Positions 59,698 to 64,000 of a stretch of DNA of 64,000 nucleotides are shown here, piece after piece. The notes beneath the pieces are model-generated. The model made no database searches. It saw only the letters and a program-made list of their open reading frames with translations, and was not told where the DNA came from. The stretch spans positions 62,001 to 126,000 of the forward strand of contig JAEYLX010000026.1 of the NCBI GenBank assembly GCA_023407575.1, written 5' to 3'. Within the stretch, counting starts at the first letter, position 1, and each line of letters starts with the position of its first letter. This stretch comes from Bacillota bacterium (GTDB taxonomy: Bacteria; Bacillota; Clostridia; Lachnospirales; Lachnospiraceae). The translations under genes were made by a program, and so were the position numbers.

Positions 59698-61899
59698 ATG
59701 CATTTATGGAGAATTGAAGAAGAGGGATTTGAAGAAGCTCAAGTTTCCTCTATAGGCAACAAATTTCTGGTTGGGAATGGTTATCTGGGTGTTAGAGGTA
59801 CTTTACAGGAATATGAAAAAGAACAGCTAACAGCAATTAACCTGGCAGGTATTTATGACCAGGTAGGTGATGGATGGAGGGAACCATTAAATGCACCAAA
59901 TGGTCTATACACCTATCTTGAATTTAATGGGAAAGAGTTACGACTTCCACAAACTCCTGCAGCAACGCATAAAATATCGCTAAATTTTCGCCACAGTATT
60001 TTTGAACGTGAAACCAGCTGGTCAGTGGGAGATACGAAGGTAAGAATCGAAGCGGAGCGCTTTGCTTGTTACGATCGGCAACATTTGCTGGCAATGAAAT
60101 ATAGCATTACTGCAGACCAAGAGGGAGAATGCAGAATATATACCGGTATTGATGGCAGAGTGTGGGATATTAATGGTCCTCACTATGATGAGCTGTTATT
60201 TACAGAACAGGATAATCTTTTGCAGGTGAAGGCAATTACCCATGAAAGTAAGGATCAGGTATACGTTTGCGAAGCAGTTAGCACAGAATTTGAATGTGCT
60301 GAAAAAGTTGTAAAAGAAGAATTAAGAGCTCTTCGCTGTCTTTCTTTCCAGGCTAAAGCAGGTATTACATATACCTTCTATAAATGGATCAGTGTATACA
60401 CCAGCAAGGATACTCTGACCTATGAGGAAGCTTCACTTTCGCTAGTGGAAGCAGGGCGTGAGGAAGGTTATGAAATCACAAGAGCAAAACATGTGGAAGA
60501 GTGGGAAAAGAGCTGGAAAGTAAGTGAGGTATTGATTGAAGGGGATAATCAGGCAATGCAGGCATTAAATTATTCCATTTATCATCTGCTTTGTATTGCA
60601 CCAAGACATACGGATCAGCTATCCATTGCAGCCAGAGGCTTATCTGGACAAACCTATAAGGGAGCAGTGTTCTGGGATACAGAGATGTTTATGCTGGATT
60701 TCTTTTTATTTACCGACCCTAAAGTAGCAAAAACCTTATTAAAATATAGAATTGATACGTTAGAAGGAGCAAAAAGTAAAGCAAAGCAATATGGTTATCA
60801 AGGGGCCTTCTATGCCTGGGAGAGTCAGGAAGGCGGTTATGATGCCTGTTCCGATTATAATGTTACAGATGTTTTTACCGGCAGACCAATGCGTACCTAT
60901 TTTAAAGATAAGCAAATTCACATTTCTGCGGCAGTTGTTTATGGTATCATGAGATATGTTGACTATACAGGTGCTTTAGACTTATTAAAGGAAGGTGGAG
61001 CGGAAGTAGTCTTAGAATGTGCAAACTTTTACTATGACCTTCTGCAGCGCAAAGTAAATAAAGAAGTATATGAGTTGCATGATGTGATTGGTCCGGATGA
61101 GTACCATGAACGTGTAAATAACAATGCATATACGAATCGTATGGCAAAGTATGTATTTGAAGCGGCACATCAAATTATGGAATTATTACCCCAGTTAGGA
61201 AATGAGACCGCTGATAAGATTAAGGATTATTATGATTTGGAAACAGTAACAAATCAATATTTGGATGCAGCAAAGAAGATTTTTATACCACAACCTAATA
61301 AGGATAGTGGTATTATCGAGCAATTTGACGGTTACTTTGAGCTTGAAGAAGTCTCCTTGGAGAATTTAAAGAAACGACTTCTTAATGAGAAAGAATATTG
61401 GGGCGGTGCTTATGGGATTGCTACTCATACCAAAGTAATTAAGCAGGCGGATGTTGTTACGATGCTGAACCTATTCTCACAGGAATATGACAAAGATACT
61501 TTGTTGAATAACTGGAATTATTATGAACCAAGAACCGAGCATGGTTCTTCGTTAAGTGCTTGTATGTATTCCATGCTTGCCTGTAAGTGTGATATGCCCC
61601 AAAGGGCTTATCCATTCTTCTTAAAATCGGCAATGTCTGATTTGATTGGCAAAGGCAAGGAATGGGCTGGTCTGGTCTATATTGGCGGGACACATCCAGC
61701 TTCCTCCGGTGGTGCATATATGACGGCAATTGAAGGATTTGCAGGAATCTATCATGAAAAAGGAGAGTTGAGAGCACATCCCGCACTTCCAAATAATTGG
61801 GCTAAATTAGAGTTTCACATTAATTATAGGGAAGAATTATATAATGTAATAGTAAAGGGTGACCAAGCTGAATTTATTAAGGTCGAAGAGGATAAATAG
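59698..61899 (+). CDS. GH65 glycoside phosphorylase (nigerose/kojibiose phosphorylase type)
   Basis: A 733-residue intracellular inverting phosphorylase. It begins MHLWRIEEEGFEEAQVSSIGNKFLVGNGYLGVRGT, as kojibiose and nigerose phosphorylases do. AARGLSGQTYKGAVFWDTEMF, the general acid Glu468 in GPDEYHERVNNNAYTN, and KQADVVTML and HGSSLSACMYS at the phosphate site are all present, so the active site is complete. The ATG at 59698 follows AAAGGAG at 8 nt; a start at 59656 would translate the palindromic repeat. It differs from the first GH65 of the locus (GVDEFH), so the two probably prefer different chain lengths or linkages. beta-Phosphoglucomutase, which uses its product, follows. Confidence 0.92.
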   Translation: MHLWRIEEEGFEEAQVSSIGNKFLVGNGYLGVRGTLQEYEKEQLTAINLAGIYDQVGDGWREPLNAPNGLYTYLEFNGKELRLPQTPAATHKISLNFRHSIFERETSWSVGDTKVRIEAERFACYDRQHLLAMKYSITADQEGECRIYTGIDGRVWDINGPHYDELLFTEQDNLLQVKAITHESKDQVYVCEAVSTEFECAEKVVKEELRALRCLSFQAKAGITYTFYKWISVYTSKDTLTYEEASLSLVEAGREEGYEITRAKHVEEWEKSWKVSEVLIEGDNQAMQALNYSIYHLLCIAPRHTDQLSIAARGLSGQTYKGAVFWDTEMFMLDFFLFTDPKVAKTLLKYRIDTLEGAKSKAKQYGYQGAFYAWESQEGGYDACSDYNVTDVFTGRPMRTYFKDKQIHISAAVVYGIMRYVDYTGALDLLKEGGAEVVLECANFYYDLLQRKVNKEVYELHDVIGPDEYHERVNNNAYTNRMAKYVFEAAHQIMELLPQLGNETADKIKDYYDLETVTNQYLDAAKKIFIPQPNKDSGIIEQFDGYFELEEVSLENLKKRLLNEKEYWGGAYGIATHTKVIKQADVVTMLNLFSQEYDKDTLLNNWNYYEPRTEHGSSLSACMYSMLACKCDMPQRAYPFFLKSAMSDLIGKGKEWAGLVYIGGTHPASSGGAYMTAIEGFAGIYHEKGELRAHPALPNNWAKLEFHINYREELYNVIVKGDQAEFIKVEEDK

Positions 61900-61922
61900 A
61901 AATAATTAATTTGTGGACTGTT

Positions 61923-62079
61923 CAGAATTAAGGATAGAATTTAATAAATAAGCTACGAAAGCCTGCTTTCTAAGGATAATATTTAATACAAGATGAAACA
62001 TATGGTTTGACTGGTCATTATTCCTGTTTGGCAGGAGCTAAACAGCAAGGACACCGCAGGTTTTCAGGCTTGGACCGAA
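61923..62079 (+). repeat. Structured intergenic element, copy C
   Basis: The third member of the family carries a ~27-nt insertion after the first stem (about 61991-62017). The hairpin CTGTTTGGCAGGAGCTAAACAG keeps its pairing with altered bases, and GACACCGCAGGTTTTC retains part of the next stem. It ends 42 bp before pgmB in sense orientation, separating that gene from the GH65 gene upstream. Confidence 0.7.
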
Positions 62080-62121
62080 TAGTTACAATAATTTTATAAT
62101 AAGAAACTGAGAGGAAACGAT

Positions 62122-62772
62122 ATGATAAAAGGAATTATATTTGACCTGGACGGAGTTTTGGTATCAACGGACGAACTGCATTTTATTGCTTGGAAACAGC
62201 TGGCAGAGCGACTTGGTATTATGAACTTTACTAAGGAAGATAATGCAAGACAAAAGGGTGTCAGCAGAATGGCATCACTGGAAATTGTATTAGAAAAGGG
62301 AAGTAAGACATATACCGAGACTGAAAAAGAAGAGTTGGCAGAAAGTAAAAACCAGGAGTATATTGGTTTGCTACAGAGTCTTACAGAGACAGCCGTACTA
62401 ACACATGTGACAGAGACGCTTACCATGCTAAGAGATAAAGGACTTTTAATTGGAGTCGGTTCTGTAAGCAAGAACACCCCTCTGATCCTAGAAAAGACTA
62501 AGTTAGCAGCTTATATTGATCAGGTGAGCTGTGGACTTGATATTACGAAATCTAAGCCTGATCCCGAAGTTTTTTTAATTGCAGCCAAGAAACTAGGACT
62601 TTCGCCAGAGGAATGTTTGGTAGTGGAGGACTCTGAAGCAGGTATTGTAGCAGCAAAAGCCGCCAATATGAAATCGTTGGCAGTTGGACCGGAATATAAA
62701 CAACTTGGAGCTACTTATGAAGCTTTAAATTTTGAAAGTCAAATTGACTGGAAATACATTTTAGCGAATTAA
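62122..62772 (+). CDS. pgmB: beta-Phosphoglucomutase
   Basis: A 216-residue HAD-family enzyme that converts beta-glucose 1-phosphate to glucose 6-phosphate. The nucleophile and general acid are Asp8 and Asp10 in IIFDLDGVLVSTDELH. The cap domain shows ARQKGVSRMASLEIVL, the GVSR substrate loop specific to this enzyme. GSVSKNTPLILE, KSKPDPEVF and VVEDSEAGIVAAKAA complete the HAD motifs. The ribosome site AGAGG lies upstream. GH65 phosphorylases give the beta anomer, so this gene closes the pathway of the locus. Confidence 0.95.
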   Translation: MIKGIIFDLDGVLVSTDELHFIAWKQLAERLGIMNFTKEDNARQKGVSRMASLEIVLEKGSKTYTETEKEELAESKNQEYIGLLQSLTETAVLTHVTETLTMLRDKGLLIGVGSVSKNTPLILEKTKLAAYIDQVSCGLDITKSKPDPEVFLIAAKKLGLSPEECLVVEDSEAGIVAAKAANMKSLAVGPEYKQLGATYEALNFESQIDWKYILAN

Positions 62773-62828
62773 GAAGTAGACATAAGAATATAGATAGAGT
62801 AGAACTAGAATAAGTAAAAAACCAAAGA

Positions 62829-62868
62829 TAACCTCGTGGCTGTTAAACATTACAGTTGCGAGGTTTTT
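62829..62868 (+). terminator. Terminator after pgmB
   Basis: AACCTCG pairs with CGAGGTT and inner bases continue the stem (TGT/ACA), followed by TTT. It marks the end of the sugar locus. Confidence 0.8.
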
Positions 62869-62921
62869 AAATAAATACTCCTGCATATATATTATGTAAG
62901 AGGTAAAAAGGATGATTTCAT

Positions 62922-64000
62922 ATGACATCGGAAGATAGAAATAGAATTGTTAGTGAAGATTACGCTGATCTTCTGATAAATTATAGTGGAGATCAAAATG
63001 CTCTAACGCAATTTGTAGATGCAACCGTTCATATTATAGATTTTTTCAATGCAGTAGTACATGTTCCAGTATCACAAATAACGAATAACACCATCGTTCA
63101 GCTCGGGTATTCGGTTATGCCCTCCTTATTTGGGCTGATTAGTCAGGAAAGCCTAGAGGCTTCGGGAATTATCAGGCTTCGTAATATACCTAATTTAGAC
63201 CTCCTTGGAACTGGGGTTTTAATAGGTTTTCTAGACACAGGAATAGATTACACCAACCCGATTTTTAAAAATGCCGATAACACCACCAGGATTTATTCTA
63301 TTTGGGATCAGACAATTGTTAGTGATCAGTATCCTCCAAGTGCTAATTATGGAACAGTCTATCCAAGAGAACAGATAAATGAAGCTCTTCGTAGTGAAAA
63401 CCCTTTTGAAATTGTGCCCAGCAGGGATGAAATAGGCCATGGTACAATGATAGCTGGAATAGCAGCTGGTAATGCAGTACCAGAAAATCAATTTGCCGGG
63501 GTAGCACCTGGGTCCGAACTAATTGTAGTGAAATTAAAACAGGCAAAGCAATACCTAAGAGATTTCTTTATTATACCGCAAGGGGTTCCCTGTTATCAGG
63601 AAAATGATATTTTGTTTGCTCTAGATTATATCTTTCGTATTGCTATTGAATTGAATAAACCACTCGCTCTATGTGTGGCACTTGGCACTTCACAAGGAGC
63701 ACATGATGGGAGAGGAACTCTCAGTAGTTTTCTTTCTTTACAAGCAGAGGATGTGGGGAATGGAATTGTGGTAGCAGCAGGAAACGAAGGAAATGCTAGG
63801 AGGCACTATTATGGAACAATTAATCCGACCGTTGGTTACGATGTAGTAGAATTATCTGTTGGCAGGGGGGAAATTGGTTTCTCAATGGAATTGTGGGGGG
63901 ATTCTCCAGGAGTTTTCTCCATAGATATACAGTCACCCTCAGGAGAATATGTTCCAAGAATTGTTCCTAGGTTAGATGAAACTAGAGAAATATCATTTAT
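62922..64000 (+). CDS. S8 family subtilase, Csp-like (3' partial)
   Basis: The frame starts at ATG 62922 (MTSEDRNRIVSEDYADLLIN), with AGGTAAAAAGGAT upstream, and runs off the right edge after 359 codons without a stop. The catalytic Asp105 is in GFLDTGIDYTNPIF and His173 in EIGHGTMIAGIAAGNA; the serine lies beyond the window. VVAAGNEGNARRHYYG is the oxyanion-hole region with asparagine. No signal peptide is present. The insertion between Asp and His and the TRIYSIWDQT sequence resemble the clostridial CspA/B/C spore-germination proteases and their many Lachnospiraceae relatives. A germination role is possible but cannot be claimed from this part. Confidence 0.88.
   Translation, partial: MTSEDRNRIVSEDYADLLINYSGDQNALTQFVDATVHIIDFFNAVVHVPVSQITNNTIVQLGYSVMPSLFGLISQESLEASGIIRLRNIPNLDLLGTGVLIGFLDTGIDYTNPIFKNADNTTRIYSIWDQTIVSDQYPPSANYGTVYPREQINEALRSENPFEIVPSRDEIGHGTMIAGIAAGNAVPENQFAGVAPGSELIVVKLKQAKQYLRDFFIIPQGVPCYQENDILFALDYIFRIAIELNKPLALCVALGTSQGAHDGRGTLSSFLSLQAEDVGNGIVVAAGNEGNARRHYYGTINPTVGYDVVELSVGRGEIGFSMELWGDSPGVFSIDIQSPSGEYVPRIVPRLDETREISF

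Overview
The window reads as the chromosome of a low-GC, spore-forming clostridium of the Lachnospiraceae, in the style of Lachnoclostridium (Clostridium) phytofermentans. The supporting evidence is the AT-rich sequence with strong GGAGG ribosome binding sites, an alpha/beta-type small acid-soluble spore protein, a Csp-like subtilase, a cellobiose phosphorylase of the clostridial type, several proteins of families typical of Lachnospiraceae (DUF4364, DUF6145-like, VTC plus DUF4956), and a long disordered insert in Rho. No rRNA, tRNA, CRISPR array, prophage or transposase gene was seen.

Layout. 1-6.2 kb: the end of a proline-rich cell-surface protein, a DJ-1 family protein, and a minus-strand block with an alanine/sodium symporter, murF and ddl (peptidoglycan precursors). 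6.6-13 kb: a spore protein, glmM, a repeat-filled gap, then tig-clpP-clpX and ysxC (protein quality control and ribosome assembly). 13.2-15.9 kb (minus): malic enzyme, a radical SAM protein and a DUF4364 protein. 16.3-23 kb: rho, rpmE, a DUF1385 protein, prmC, prfA and a TrmH-type RNA methyltransferase (transcription and translation termination). 23.1-31.3 kb: a VTC/DUF4956 pair, an NfeD/SPFH pair, argF, a small conserved protein, coaX, dusB and asd. 31.4-34.2 kb (minus): two membrane-anchored proteins of unknown function. 34.5-41.6 kb: cellobiose phosphorylase, two CPBP membrane proteases, an ECF transporter S subunit, and infC-rpmI-rplT behind an attenuator leader and an AUU start.

41.7-62.8 kb is the accessory highlight: a carbohydrate locus with two GH65 phosphorylases, an intracellular GH15 enzyme, two LacI-type regulators, a chemoreceptor, a substrate-binding lipoprotein with two permeases, a 1404-residue surface enzyme and beta-phosphoglucomutase. 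The surface enzyme has a right-handed beta-helix whose three aspartates keep the spacing of the GH87 alpha-1,3-glucanase triad. Together the genes suggest this route: alpha-1,3-glucan (fungal cell wall glucan, nigeran or bacterial mutan) is cut at the surface, oligosaccharides are imported, GH65 enzymes phosphorolyse them to beta-glucose 1-phosphate, and beta-phosphoglucomutase feeds glycolysis. Five close copies and one degenerate copy of a LacI-type palindrome, GTTAAYCGRTTAAM, lie before the first GH65 gene, the second regulator, the chemoreceptor and the binding protein, so sensing, taxis and import appear to be one regulon.

The gaps also hold three repeat families. One is a structured ~125-nt element (three copies, before the DUF1385, SPFH and pgmB genes, with compensatory base changes). 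One is a 12-bp terminal-inverted-repeat element near 8.5 kb with shorter relatives at 1.6 and 52.5 kb. One is a 32-nt palindromic repeat before ysxC and the second GH65 gene. The last gene, a subtilase, runs off the right end.
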